The notes: generated by a model from the letters alone, not told the origin. DNA of 64,000 nt from Celoporthe dispersa (GCA_016584495.1 WAID01000003.1:4836001-4900000); one strand, 5' to 3'. Positions 23,747 through 36,061 are shown, numbered from the stretch's first letter. Made by a program: numbers and translations.

Positions 23747-24648
23747 TCCCTTCCCCGGCCACAATCTACGCACCTTGACTTTCTTCATTATCATCCAACA
23801 TCCGGGCGATTATTATGCGTCTCCCCCTCGGCACTTGTCACCCAAAGCTGCATAGATAGACGAGGGTTTGTTTTTGGTTCTCAGGGAGCTATTGAAAGCT
23901 TTTTTCATTGCGCTGCGAGGGTGGAGTCGGTGGTCCGACTGGTGCATCTGGGCTGGATACTGTTTTGGGGATATTTTACAGCCTTTGATATTCTCAGAAG
24001 ACCTCATGGCTTGGGCGGTCTCATACGGTAACGGCGTACTCGGCTCCATCGACATTTCCCCTCTGTGTTGGTCGGAAGCAGGAGTCGGCTTTTTCAGTGA
24101 TTTTCGTCCTTCTCTGGCGAATGTACAGCGAAAAAGGCATCTTGTGGCGATTCATCTGGCATGAGTTGCTAGATTTGAGAGGGTCCTGTTGGTTGGTTCT
24201 GGGAATACCCACACGATAACTGGCGTTATGTCTTTTTTTTCTTCTTCTTAAGGGGCAGTGGACTGGTGGTGGCTTGGAGACAAGAGGAAGTGGACCTGAC
24301 AGCACGAGGTGCGCCTTTTGGACGTCAAGACACTTTGCTTTGTGGAGGGAACTCACATTTTTTTCAAAAAGACAAAAACAAAAAACACAATTTTGGAGGG
24401 ATATAGGTGGCCTGCGACCAGTTACTTTAGACACGATCCTTAGCCTCTGATTTTGTCTAATCCACTTAATTGACCTTCAACTGCGACCAGTCTTGAGAGA
24501 AATGCGATCAGAAGCTGATGGCCAACGAACAGCTCTGCTTGGATGCTGGTCTATATTATCACAGAGGTATCGAACAATTCTTGCTGGAGACGATGACGAA
24601 ACCCCCCTTGCGGATGTAGGTGGCAGTACCCTTCTCCCGTCCTATCCG
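23747..24648. other. intergenic, convergent 3' ends
   Basis: 900 bases between the stops of the PNRC-like gene and the FAD oxidoreductase. AT-richer 3'-UTR-like sequence with T-runs; no coding signal seen. Confidence 0.6.
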
Positions 24649-26228
24649 TTACGTCTTCGATTTCCTTCGCTTCTCTTCTCTTGAGTAAATAACACCATGG
24701 GACAATGCTAGATACTTGGAGAAAAAATCCTCGGCAAAGTCATCGAACTTGCGGTACTCAGCGCCCAGCCGATACGCAGCAGCGATGCCGCTCACACACG
24801 CCAGCTCGTGCATGTTCTGCGATTCGCCATGATCAGCATTCCAGAACCAAAGCACTAGTCCGTTCAACTTTTCTTTCTGTTTGATCCTTCTTCTCTCCTT
24901 TTCGTTTTCTCTTCTTGTTCTCTCTTTTGCGGGTCACGAGGCGTGTACAACTTACCACCAGGGTCCAGCTCCCGGCGAACCACGTCTTGTTCTTCCCATT
25001 GATGAACATCATCATCGGCACGACGCGCAGGTAGTGCGACCACCGGTGACCCAGCTGGTGCCACCAGTTCTCGGCGATGATCTTGTCCTTGTCGATCTCG
25101 GGCCACGTCCACAGGTCCCTGCTCCGCTTGTCCAGGAAGATGGTCTGGTACACGTGCGGATACCCGGCGTCGTCTCTGGGGCCGTTGGCCTTGAGCAGCT
25201 GGTGCTGGTAGTTGCTGCAGTCGAAGCTCATCTCGATCTTCTTGGGGTCCTGCTGGTAAGACTTGGTGTAGTACATGGGCCGGAACCCTCCCGGCCGCGA
25301 GGCGTCCTGCCCCCTTGGCGAAGGCGACCTGGTCCTCCTGGGCGGACGTCTTGGGCTGCGCACAGAGGTCCGCCGAGAAGGACGTCTCGTAGTGCTTGTT
25401 GAAGTAGTTGCTGTCCCAGTGCGTGACCGTGATGTCGTCGTAGAACTTGGCGCCACCGAGCACGAAGCGTTCGCGGAAGGTGGCCTTCTTGCCGAGGATG
25501 CGCAGCGCGTCATCGGCCAGCGTGCACATGACCATGTCGTCGAAGTGTTCCTGCTGCTCGCCGCCTCCAGCACCCGAGCCGTTGGTGTAAGTACGCTGCG
25601 AGTCGGTGCTGTTGTTATGTTGAGTCCCCTGTCCCTTGACGGGGGCGGTGCGGAGCAGGACACCCTTGGACGTCCGGGCCACGACGTGTGTGACCTCTGT
25701 GTTGAGACGGATGTCGACGCCCTTGGAGACGAGGTCCCTGCGCCAGTCCTCGTAAAAGGCGGCAAGCTTGTCGAAGGTGACCATCTTGGGCAGGTTGGGC
25801 AGGAGGGTCTCGGCGTCGTAGTCCCACAGCTTCATGTTGGGGTCGTCAAAGAGCCTCTCCACGATGGCGGAGGGCACGTTGGCCGTCTGGTTGCCTGTGC
25901 CCAGGAAGAGGGCGATGAGGGGGTACACCATCTTGTCGCCAAAGTCCTTGGAGAAGAACATGAGCCGCAGCATGATGCGGATGGGCACGAGGCCCAGGAC
26001 GGGCATCGTGTACTTGATGAGCTTGAGGAAGAGGCCAAACTTTTTGATGTCTGAGGCGTACTTCTCGACGAGCTGCGACGGGAACACGTTGGTCCAGAAG
26101 CCTGACTTGCCCTTGCCGAAGGACACCTGTAATTGTACCTCCTCCGGGTCATGGTTATACTGGTGGAAAAAGTTGAAGGTATGTTTGAAAATCTGTTGAG
26201 AGTGTCAGTTTCTGAATCTTTCTTCTGC

Positions 26229-26269
<41 letters not shown>

Positions 26270-26543
26270 TCCTTTTCCAACAAAGAACAAAGGTATGAAG
26301 ATCAACGGTTGAGAAGCATACGGGAGAGCCGCCCTGCACGCCGTTATTCATCCAGCTCGCTCCAAACTTCTTCTCGTCTAGAGGGATGGACATCGCCTGC
26401 CCGCCGCAGCAGGAGCCTTTCTCGATAACCGTCACCTTGAACTTGTCTGGATGCTGAGACAAGGTGGCGGCGCAAGACATGCCAGCCCCTCCGGCGCCGA
26501 CTATCACCACGTGCTTCTTTGGGCCGTCCTTTGCGGAAGCCAT
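24649..26543 (-). CDS. FAD/NAD(P)-binding amine-oxidase-like oxidoreductase (COG2907 type), one frame break
   Basis: Flavoprotein of the amine oxidase/phytoene desaturase superfamily, closest in layout to the predicted NAD/FAD-binding proteins of COG2907; substrate unknown. Three exons: 26543-26322, 26192-24956 and 24816-24649 with introns of 129 and 139 bases, the first full of (GA)n. About 541 residues. The N-terminal Rossmann motif VVIVGAGGAGMSC is at 12-24, followed by the acidic end of strand two (VTVIEK) and CCGGQAMSI. Later family-like blocks are LALFLGTGNQ-type (here IALFLGTGNQTANVPSAIVE), FDDMVMCTLADDALRILG and MYYTKSYQQDPKKIEMSFD; the C-terminal exon begins NMHELACVSGIAAAYRLGAE, matching a FAD-contacting end. 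A C5 run at 25310-25314 is one base too long and breaks the frame between QVAFAKG and QDASRPGG. Confidence 0.85.
26193..26321 (-). repeat. (GA)n microsatellite inside an intron
   Basis: The first intron of the FAD oxidoreductase holds about 33 bases of pure (CT)n on the plus strand (26233-26265), between a good GTATGC donor and a CTGAC branch point with CAACAG acceptor. Confidence 0.8.
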
Positions 26544-27280
26544 ATTACTCGTGCTCGTATGTACGCTCTGAGGAGTTGTATGGTGAGAAGGGAGAGCACT
26601 TTTGGTAGGAGGAGATGAGTGTGCCTGTTGAAGGTTCCAACTCGGAAGGGAATTCTAAGTGAGTCCTCATGGTTGAGTTCAAGGGCTTAACAGGCATGAC
26701 CGGTCTCATACATCCACTGGCTGGCCTCAAGGACGTCATTGACTTTAGCGCTACTCAGCCAGCCGCACTTGCCATCCACGGCCAACAGCCGGAGAGTCTT
26801 CTGTCATGCAACACAACTGTAGAGGTCATTTTATGTATCGTAATGGATCTTGCGTCTCCTGCTAGCAGATCTGATCTGGAGAGTACGCCTGAGCTGCATC
26901 TGGTATTCTTGCTGCACATCGCGGCGCGGTTGAAGCCATACTCGTGCCTGTTGAAGGTGCCTGCCTGTGTTGACGAGTACAAGACTGAACCACTCGATGT
27001 GTGCAAATCAGGCCAGCCTCGAGCTTACAATCAGGTGTCGATAAGAAAGGAGAGCGAAAGAAGAACACCCCAAACACAGTGACAGAGCAAATCAAAAAGG
27101 CACGTAGAGTTGAAGACAAGGAGGCGATGGGCACGACACTGGGACACAGATCCTCGGCGTTTTCGAGACGAGAAGTACTCTAACTACTAACCCCGACCAT
27201 GAACCTAATCAGTCGCGGCTTGGTCGCCTTCTTCTTCTACCGCAGGGGCAGGTTCCTGCGGAAGGTCGTCCTCAGCCACG
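26544..27280. other. intergenic with a doubtful 137-codon open frame
   Basis: Promoter side of the FAD oxidoreductase. A plus-strand frame at 26669-27082 (MVEFKGLTGMTGLIHPLAG start) could encode 137 residues with fairly natural composition, but it has no domain, no intron and no clear leader. I leave it uncalled. Confidence 0.4.
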
Positions 27281-27712
27281 TTACGCCTCTGCGATCGAGA
27301 CGCAGAAGCCGTGCTGTGGGTGGCGGGGAATCTTTGACATGCCGTTCCGGATCCAACAGAGCACTGCTGAAAAGTCCCATTTGTCCTCGATAGTGCGCGA
27401 GAGCGCCTTGCCATCGGGGGTATGTAGCAGCACCTTGACGGGGCTCTCCTGCGCGATACCACAGGCAGTTCCGAGCCAGGTGCGGAGGAGGTCGTAGCTG
27501 TAGTGCCGGATCTGCGGCTCTCCGAGCACAGTGAGGGTGGGCGGGATGAGGCAGCCGAGGGCAACGAAGCGAGACTTGCCGCCTCGCGTATGGGCAAGCA
27601 GAATGTCCTCCATGTCGAAGGGTCCTTCCTGGTCATCGAGCCGCCTTCTCTTGCTCAGGTGGTCGCCCTCAGAGGCGGCCGCGCTCTGCTCTGCAATACG
27701 GGCTGGATCCAT
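27281..27712 (-). CDS. conserved-looking protein of unknown function, 143 aa
   Basis: I do not recognise a family. Start ATG at 27712 (MDPARIAEQ) is followed by a basic nuclear-signal-like SKRRRLDD, then a compact folded-looking region: MEDILLAHTRGGKSRFVALG, TVLGEPQIRHYSYDLLRTWLG, SPVKVLLHTPDGKALSRTIED and KWDFSAVLCWIRNGM. The frame ends IAEA at 27281. Just past it a shifted minus-strand frame continues as RRNVAEDDLPQEP and an acidic tail to 27205, so the gene may be longer with a frame break or a missed splice. The frame is also open upstream to 27988, but that part looks like leader sequence. A small nuclear protein is possible; this is only inference. Confidence 0.55.
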   Translation of the reverse strand: MDPARIAEQSAAASEGDHLSKRRRLDDQEGPFDMEDILLAHTRGGKSRFVALGCLIPPTLTVLGEPQIRHYSYDLLRTWLGTACGIAQESPVKVLLHTPDGKALSRTIEDKWDFSAVLCWIRNGMSKIPRHPQHGFCVSIAEA

Positions 27713-29090
27713 CTTCGAAGAACACAGGAGCGAGAAAAGGAGAGGTTGGCGTGGTGTGACGTAAAGCGGCCAGGTCAGGTCGGGGTCAATAGTGAGGAAA
27801 TAAGAAGGAGGGAATGAGATGGAGAGAAAGTAGATGGAGATGAGGAGGCATTCAGGTGGCAGTCTGGCTGTAGGCTGTGCAAGGAGAAGATATATACCTG
27901 CGGTAGCGGAAAGAAGGGCGCGAGACTTTGCTGCTGAAAGATGGCTGACCAGAAAAGGATGGGGATCGAGACACGTCTGGAGAGACAATGCCTACCCGGA
28001 GGGACAACAAGAGGTGAGAGGAGGTGGAAAAGGGCCTCGACCGCGGAGTCGTCGGTGAGAAAAAGAGTGGTCAATGGTAGAGAGCGCGGTCACGACCCCA
28101 TCACGTGCTGAGGTGCACAAGACAGCTGTAGGTAGGCAGGCAGACAGGCAGGAAAGGAGGGAAGACGTAGGGGAAAGAAAAGTCATGGTCAAGGAGCGCT
28201 TAGAGCAGGAACGCGTGCGTGCTATAATCCCCAACAAAACGTCAGAAGCGTGGCTGGATAGATGTTGAGAGAGAAGTGTGCTGGCTGCTGACGGGCTTGA
28301 AATGGCGCGCGGGCGGGTATGGGTGCGGGTGTGGACGAGAGGCTGAGGAAGAGGAAGGGCGACGTTGAGGGGGAGTCAAAGAGAAACAGAGCTGAGGGTC
28401 CAGGACGACAGAAAGAAGCTCCCTCCCATCAGATAAAGAAACAAGAGTCCACGGAGGGACTGATTTGCGTCGCTGGCTGGACCTTGGGCGTCCATCTCTT
28501 CGTCTTGCAAGTCGAAGTTATTTGTTTTGATTTCCTAGTAGTGACGTAGGTTAAGTGCTTCCATAGTGGTATAGGGCGTTCATACAGCTGAGGCACACGG
28601 GCAACCCCCGGCGTCCCACGGTACTTGGGACAGCATCCGTCAAGTCAACAAAGATCCTGGCCGCGCGCTCGAATAAGAGAATATGCGTTCAGAGAATTTT
28701 GTCCTCAAGACGCAGCAAGAACCACCTCGATACGCCAACAGCCTTGTGCTGCCTCTCTGCGAAGTCCAGCTGCGAGTGCCTGTGTTCAAGGTACCTACCT
28801 GCAAGACTGTGTGTGTCATCGGACCCCTGTTGTGTGTGACAGACCGGGAAAAAGTGGACCAGGCTGGGGTAGCTGCAAGATCGCGTGTTCCCGCGTTCGT
28901 TGCCTTGGTTGCCAGCGTGTGTAAGTGGTGCCTAAAACCCCAGAAAAAGCAAGTACCGTTCAACGTTCACCCAAGCTAAAGGTGGACGTCGGCTCATCCT
29001 GCGTACCAGCCCACACGTTCTTGAAACGCTGGCTGCTCGTAGCGCCATCGGCACAGGGCCTGCACTGATCTTGCGGGTCACAGGAAAACA
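27713..29090. other. divergent intergenic region upstream of TDP1
   Basis: 1.38 kb between the start of the small unknown gene (minus) and TDP1 (plus). No coding signal that I trust. It contains repeated GGCAG/GACAG units near 28130-28155. Confidence 0.55.
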
Positions 29091-31197
29091 ATGACTAGCA
29101 ATCTGGCATCCGAGGTCAATGGCGTCGAGGATGAGGACGCTGCTCTTCGCCGAGCCATCGCGATGAGCCTCGGTCAGGACGTGTCTGACGATGAAGCCGC
29201 TGGACCCTCCCGCACGAATGGTCTGGGCGATACTCAGCCCCAGGCAACATCTGCTCGAACAGATGGCGACAGACCAGCCCTCGCGCCTGCCGCAAGCTCT
29301 ATGGCTGCGCTGGGCCTGGACCGCAAGAAGATGGAAGAAGAACGCCTGGCAAGACTGAGGAAACGCAAGGCTGATACCATGCCCGACATGTTCGACGCGG
29401 ATGGAGAGACTGAGCGTGAAAGGGCGTCTCGGCGCATGACAGACCTGGAGGAGAACCATGCTCAGCGTCGCGCGCAGCGGCCTGGCCTAGACTGGAACCG
29501 AGAACCTGGACCAGGCAGCCAGGACGCACCTGCGGGTCTGAAATACCCCAAGGGAGCCGTGCTTAAGACCTGGGCGCGCGGTGTTGCGCGCGAGAGCGAC
29601 ATCAAGATCGAGGAGGTCTTCCAGAGGGAGCACTTGCAGCTTGCTGTCCTCAGCTCCTTCCAGTGGGATGAGGACTGGCTCATGGGCAAGCTGAACATGA
29701 GGCAGACCAAGGTGCTCTTGATAGCCTACGCGAAAGATGAAGAACAGGTCCGTCCCTCACACAGCGAACAACACGATGCCCTCCCGGGCCACCAACCAGA
29801 ATGCCCTGCGCACCCACGAGGTTGCACCTGACTACGTTGTGGCTGACCCATCCCAAGAAAAACGAGATGCGCAGGAACACGCCGCCGGAGACAATTCGGT
29901 TCGTCTTTCCCCCGATGGAAGGTATTGCCTCTGCCGGCTGCATGCACTCCAAGCTCCAGCTCCTTAAATACCCAAAATCGCTACGGATTGTCGTCCCTAC
30001 CGGAAATCTTGTGCCTTACGACTGGGGAGAGACGGGGTCGATGGAAAATGTAACGTGCAGTCTTGAGGTCTCTCTTGAGCCGTCAACAGGTTTCTGACGT
30101 CTTGCCCTGCAGATGGTATTCCTGATCGATTTGCCCCGAATCGAGGACCCTGCTGAGCGGAAGAACAATACCCTGACCCCCTTCGGTGAGGAGATGTGCT
30201 TCTTCCTCGGCGCCAAGGGTGTGGATGAGAAGATGATCCGGAGCCTGCGAAACTACGACTTCTCTGAGACGGCGCGATACGGCTTCGTCCACACCATCGC
30301 AGGCTCTCATCCTCAACCTGATCTCTGGCAAAGGACGGGCTACTGCGGCCTGGGTCGCACCGTGAAGGCCCTCGGTCTTGACAGCACAGATGCCATTGAC
30401 CTGGACTACATATGCTCATCTATCGGTGCTGTCAACCGCGAGCTGTTGGCGGCTTTGTACAACGCCTGCCAGGGCGACGCGGGCATGAAAGAGTACACGA
30501 GCAGAGCTGGAAGAGCGGGTAGGGGCAAGGCTGCTGCTGCTGCTGCCGCCGCCTCCAGTGCTGATCTGTTGGACCTGACAAAGATACGAGTCTATTTCCC
30601 CAGCCGTGAGACCGTGGATCGATGTCGAGGCGGACATCATGTCAGTCTGCACACTCGTGGTCCCTGGCCCCATCACCTCCTCGCAGCACTTGCTAATGCT
30701 GTACGGTGTAGTCTGCTGGTACCATTCGCTTTCAGTCCAAGTGGTGGAACTCAGCCTCATTCCCACGTGCAGTCCTCCGGGATGGCAAGAATGTCCGCCC
30801 AGGGATCTTGATGCACTCCAAAGTCATCTACGTCCAAAGGCCCGCAGCCAGCCCCGATGGTGGCTCAGCCCAGGGCTGGGCATATGTTGGGAGTCACAAC
30901 CTATCCGAGAGCGCCTGGTGAGTATCCCCACACCCGCATCGAGGAACCGAATTAATCCAGGACAGGGGCCGCCTGGTCAGAGATCGAGGCACGGGAGAGC
31001 CTAAATTAAACGCTCGCAATTGGGAATGCGGCGTCCTGGTCCCCACGCAGGAGACAACTTCCTCGTCTTACCGCGGAACCGCTCAGGAGGCGGAAAAGTT
31101 AGGAATCTTCCGCGGTACCGTTCCCGTTCCCGTCGAGCTTCCCGCCCAGCCATATCACGGCAGCGACCGACAGCCCTGGTTTGCTGGAGAAGCTTGA
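29091..31197 (+). CDS. TDP1: tyrosyl-DNA phosphodiesterase 1
   Basis: Nuclear repair enzyme that hydrolyses the bond between DNA 3' ends and trapped topoisomerase I tyrosine. Five exons: 29091-29747, 29858-30049, 30113-30640, 30712-30917 and 30966-31197; the spliced frame is continuous, 604 residues (human TDP1 is 608). Both phospholipase-D-type HKN motifs are present: H249/K251 in MHSKLQLL with N269 in VPTGN, and H494/K496 in MHSKVIYV with N522 in YVGSHNLSESAWG. An N-terminal segment EDEDAALRRAIAMSLGQD (13-30) fits a ubiquitin-interacting motif. An Ala-rich, basic linker (GRAGRGKAAAAAAAASSAD) interrupts the catalytic domain before the second motif. The last exon ends QPWFAGEA, typical for fungal TDP1. 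No frame break seen. The GGGCCGC acceptor choice (AG at 31 kb intron end 30965) is fixed by the AWGRL sequence. Confidence 0.95.
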
Positions 31198-31221
31198 CAG
31201 CCCGGCTGGGCCGAACAGGCT

Positions 31222-32115
31222 GACTTGTGGTAGCACTACTCGACAGATGTATGGTCACCCGCAGAGATTGGCCCAATCTCGCCTCTCTGGTTCCAGTTCA
31301 CTCCTGTGGTATTCTCAAGATACGTGGGTACGCCTTCGCTGGCTCCCCGCGCCCTTCATTTCCCCGACGGCTCCCTGATTACGGGAGGGAGGCCCTCAGA
31401 CTCTCAGGTGGTACTGCCCAACCGGCGGCCTGGCACGGTCTAGATCAATGGGCACCCACAAGTCTCTTTCCCACAAGCCTTCTTTAGTGGGTAATCGTGG
31501 TCAATACCTGGTGACCATCTCGGGACATATGCTCGAGGATGGGACGGAGGCGAGTGCGGACTCAAAGCCTGTTCTGAGAGCCCAAACAGTGCCCCGAGCG
31601 TCGACATCTAGCCATGTTGGAGACATTCTCTGGAGTCGCGTAGCACTGCCTCTCTTGCGGTCAAGGGCGGGAGATTAGCATCAGGAACACTCGGAGGGCG
31701 TTCGAGCTTAACACAGGATATGCTTACGGGCACTCTTTGACGCTCTTGACCAGTATGCTCCTCGACCACCGCGAGATGTTGTGACACCTCCCGGTATGTG
31801 TTCCAGTAGGTTGTCAGAACAAGCGTTGGCTCACTACGGGAGCTCCGGGATAAATCTCGACAGGCACCTCGCAGGGCCTCTTCCCGGCGGCAGATCATCC
31901 GCATGGCTGCAGATCAGGCACGAACATTGTGGGTCTTCGCTAAAAGTAGCAGGCGCGCGCGCTCTCAGCAGCATGCTAGAGCGTAGCATCGGGCACAGGA
32001 TCCACTGATTCTACCCTATGAGAACATGTGGAGGCGTTACGACACCAGCCCTGCAGAGACACCAGTCAAAGTCCTCGGATACCAGCTCATCTTACCCCTA
32101 CCCGTGACGGTCCTA
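31222..32115 (+). pseudogene. coding-like relic with TAG breaks
   Basis: Stretches that read like protein appear in more than one plus-strand frame without a bridging gene model: VWSPAEIGPISPLWFQFT and LHFPDGSLITGGRPSDSQVV (31246-31440, between TAG codons at 31231 and 31441), ALFDALDQYAPRPPRDVV (around 31733-31786), RQIIRMAADQARTLWVFAKS (around 31887-31945) and PYENMWRRYDTSPAETPVKV (around 32012-32071). At two of the stops TGG to TAG would be one G-to-A change, as RIP produces. I do not recognise the family and chance is not excluded. Confidence 0.25.
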
Positions 32116-32564
32116 GGTAAGGAGCGAGGTTCTGTGACATGATACTCATTACTGTAGTACCCTTCATCACAACACGTTTTGCCCCTGGCCCATCTCGTAC
32201 TGGTGTGCTGCCTTGCCTCAGTGAACCCCCCCCCCCCTTCTTCGCCTCGCTGCTCTAAGCTCGCAGCTGCATGAATCTGAACGTAGAGTTTAGCTTCATC
32301 GCTTGTGCCTGTCCTCATCCCCATGGTCCGTGGGTGGGAGAGAGGCCCACCGCGCGCCCAACGGCTCATCGGCATCGTGGTGATCTGGATCCTGGTGATG
32401 TGAGCCTCTCGATGTTATGGTAACAAGATGTTCTAGGCGGTTTGGTGCTTTGGCGCACGTCATCTATTGGAAACTAAGTACGCATGGAATCTCATTGTCC
32501 AAGAGCAAGGTCTCTCCCTCTTTCGCTATGCGTGTCCGTGCCCTTCAGCACACACACTTGTCTG

Positions 32565-32602
<38 letters not shown>

Positions 32603-33479
32603 CGCCTCGCGTAGGGCTGGCAAGGCGGAGGTGCTGCTAGTCTCTCTCATCCTGACTGCGACCCTGATCTCGGTAAACAAATCATCTTTTTTTCTTTGGG
32701 TACGACTCCTTGGCAAGTATAACTCTGTCAAAGCCTCTCTCTGCGTGAAGGCAACGCCGTCATCAGATTCAGCCTGCCAAGGTTTTTTGGGTTTTTTTTT
32801 CTTCTCCTTCCCTCTTTTTCCTTTTCCGATTTTTTTTTTTTTTTTAACAAGGAGTGCCCAGACCCGGTCCAATTCGATGTCGAGAACAAAAACCAACTGC
32901 CGGTATCGAGGTTTTTGGGCTCCGCTCCCCCCGCCTCCAGGAGGGCATTGGGCTTGTTCGTTCGTCGTTTCGTAACAACCGTCGTTGGGACTCACAGCAA
33001 ACCACAACAGGGCGAAATTTCCCGGAAATGACGAGAGGTCTAAACTTACCGGTCACACACACACAGTGTAATTTAGATACTGGCGCATGCACGCGGCTCT
33101 AGCAGTGTTGGAAAGGCTCTAGCTTCTTCAGTCTACGCCCCCACGAGGGTCTCCCCCTGGTCTGCCTTTTCTTTTTGTGTGTGTCGGCCGGTCGACTTGG
33201 GCCTCCGCGAGTGGTAATGTTCTCGGCCGACATATCTCGACTACCTGAGTTTTTCAGGGGTTTTTTTAATAAAAATTGTTTTCCCAGTTTCCCGTCATCG
33301 AGCTGGGCTCTATTTCTAGCTGGTGCTCATATGAGAGATGCTGAGCTAAAATTCTTGACAGAGAGAGAGAGAGTGAGAAGGAAAAAAGAAGAGGTGCCCA
33401 GTCTTCTGGTAGTCCATGCTTTTTTTTTTCTCTCTCAGCGAATACGAGCTGATGTGTTCGTCATCCTCAGTCACAGCCT

Positions 33480-34030
33480 CTCTCGGCAGGGCAGCGAGAG
33501 TAACCACTTGGCATTGTTGGATGCTGCTCAATAGCGAGGGCTGAAAGAGACACCTTCTTTCCTGAGACTTGGGCATTGAGATCTTCAAGGAGAGCTTGCA
33601 GACCTGTTCATGGGCAGGGGCTTTTGGCGCCACCTGACCCTCGAGAATATGAGTCAATTCCTCCTCATCTCGTGTGTTGCCCAGATCGTTCTCGACGGCT
33701 TCAAGGAGGTTGGCGTCATCAGTCAAAGCGGAAAGACAAAAACCAAAAGAACAAAAAGAGACACCAAAACACATACACACACACACATACATACAGAATT
33801 GAAGCCCAGATTTGCCACTGCTGCTCCTGGTGTTCCTTCAAGACGATCTTGTCCGGGGAGGGGTGCTCATGCCACCATCAAGGACCGTCTTGATGCCCAA
33901 AGGATGCTGATCTCGCTGCCGTCACTGCTTGGGGGGAAGAAGGAGGGGGTTTGAGGATGCTGAGCTGCTCAGACGGTGTCACTCCTGAGATGGTAGCTAC
34001 GGGTGAAGCACCTATAGGGGGACCAAAAAA
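33480..34030 (-). pseudogene. possible decayed gene fragment
   Basis: On the minus strand, protein-like pieces occur in successive frames: ASPVATISGVTPSEQLSIL after a TATAG acceptor-like site, HPLGIKTVLDGGMSTPP, DKIVLKEHQEQQWQIWASI, then after a GTATGT donor-like (TG)n stretch TDDANLLEAVENDLGNTRDE and EGQVAPKAPAHEQVCKLSL. Frames must shift at least twice to join them. Family unknown. Either a relic or a multi-exon gene with sequence errors. Confidence 0.27.
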
Positions 34031-36027
34031 GAAAAAGTGCACGCTGGTTAGCCTGGTTCTTCAGGGCAGTAACGTGTCTCACTGGGCGCTGCTGGCTCGC
34101 TCTCGCCGTAACAATCAACGACAGCCAGTTGGTGAGCTACAAGGTCTCATCCCGCATTCTAGCGGTGACGAGGTAGTGTAGTGGGTTGACGGCTCGCCCT
34201 GCCCTCCCTTTCCCCCCCCTGAATATTCAGGCCTGCCGCGCTCATGACTCCTGTCCTTCCCCCTCCACGATATGCAATGTCACCTCACTACACAGCGGAG
34301 ACAGCGGGCGGCCATTCATTCCGTTCCATCCCAAGAGGGCCGTTCATGCCCTTGCCCTGGTTTTGTTATCATCAACGACAACCGCACACGCGCATACACA
34401 CACACACACACACACAACACACACACACACACATGCGCGGCCGCCGACAACATCAGATGAATGCCCATCGTGTGCTTTGGGCAGTAATGGGATCGTCAAC
34501 ACTAAACGGTAATCCGGCTCACCGGTTCAAGGGGAGGTTTTAGCACCAAGAGAATACAAGAAATGCCTCGGCCGTCGGATGCTGCCCCCTCCCACACACA
34601 CCACCACCGGGCACGGAGTTGGGAGTTTTTTTTTTTCTTCTTTCTTTTTTTCCTTCTTCTCCTTTTCTCTTTTTGGCCTATAGCTGAAAGGGCGTTCAGT
34701 CCAGTGTCAGGGTGTTGATTGCCGAGGGGTGGCGATTGTAGCATTGGGAAACCCAGCACTACATCGGTGTGTAAGATCCGTCCTGTTTTCTTTGTGTTGG
34801 GATGGTCGCCGAACATGTTCTTCCTACGAGGCAAAATGATGCGAAAAGAAGACGAGGGGCCGTGCCATGTTCCTTCCCTCCCCTCCCCCCCCGCGGTACA
34901 AGGCTCGCTGCGGGAAGATGATTCGGCTCCGGGTGTTTGAAAGGCACATCCTCGGCGGAGGACATCGCCGAAGCCGAGATGGGCTGAAAAAAATCATGAA
35001 GAAATAAGAAATAAAATACAAATCAAGCCACAGACAGGCGCCTTCCGTCTTCCTCCTTGATAGGGCCAGGGGCCAGGGCCAACCCACGGGGAATGCGGGT
35101 GGTGGTGGTAGTGGTGGGTGGAGGGGTGGATGGTTGGTCAGCTTGCGACCTGGCATCAACATCTCCAACCTTGCGCAATAGTGATCGGCGAGGAAGGGAC
35201 TTAAACCACGCGCGACCGGGGGGGATGTTCATGGGGTGGGTAAAATAGCGAGTGAGAGAGTGAGAGAGAGTGAGCAGAAGAAGAAGGAGAAAAAGGAGCC
35301 CTGGTCGTTTCTGTCTTTTTTTCCCCTTCTTTTTTTATTATTATTATTTTTTTTTTTAAAAAAAAGGCTCCACAGACAATTGGCCGCCGGCGAACTGCGT
35401 ATGTACATCAGCGTCTCCACAGATACCCAACAAGGAGATTTTTAAATGGTACCCTGCCATATGTAGTTGTACGAGGGGGGGGGGGCAAGGAAGGGTAGCG
35501 GAGGCTGTGACAGATACTGGGGTATTATTCATCCTCACCCTGAGATGTGATACTTATCAACAAGGGTAAGCAGAGACCACCTCGCCTGCGCCTCAATTGG
35601 AGAGGGGGGTTGTTTTTTCCCCCTTCCTTCTCGGCACAGTCCCTTAGGCTACATGAGATCGACGAAGAGAAAAAAAGAGTTGTGACAATATCGACTCCGT
35701 TGGCCCGAATGTCTAATAGTCAGTATATAGTTTATAGCACACTGACTGCCGGAAAGGGCCTTGCAGCGCTGGCACATTCGCAATTGATGCTTGTCTAGGT
35801 TACACAAAAAAAATGCTCGTCTTGGCGTAATCAGCTTATATGCGACAAGTAAGCCTTGTAGGACAATTTGGCCAATTATCTAGAACTATGTAGGCTCCCG
35901 TGCGCACGGCGAATGAATTTGATAAACCGAGAGAAGAAGGAGGACACGAGACAAAAAAAAAAAAAAGAAAAGAAAAAAAAAGATGGGTGACTCGGGAGAA
36001 GAAGACAAGAATAGCCGGAACCACAAA

Positions 36028-36030
<3 letters not shown>

Positions 36031-36059
<29 letters not shown>
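36031..36059. repeat. (AC)n microsatellite
   Basis: About 29 bases of pure AC repeat after an A-run, in intergenic sequence. Confidence 0.9.

Positions 36060-36061
<2 letters not shown>

Noticed and set aside
25275..26054. Long plus-strand open frame opposite the FAD oxidoreductase
   Set aside because: It is the mirror of GC-rich codon usage in a gene with clear family motifs on the other strand. The same holds for frames opposite MTO1 (52530-53546) and the WOPR gene (41544-42449).
24649..26543. Secondary-metabolite gene cluster around the FAD oxidoreductase
   Set aside because: Neighbours are housekeeping genes; no synthase, transporter or cluster regulator is present.
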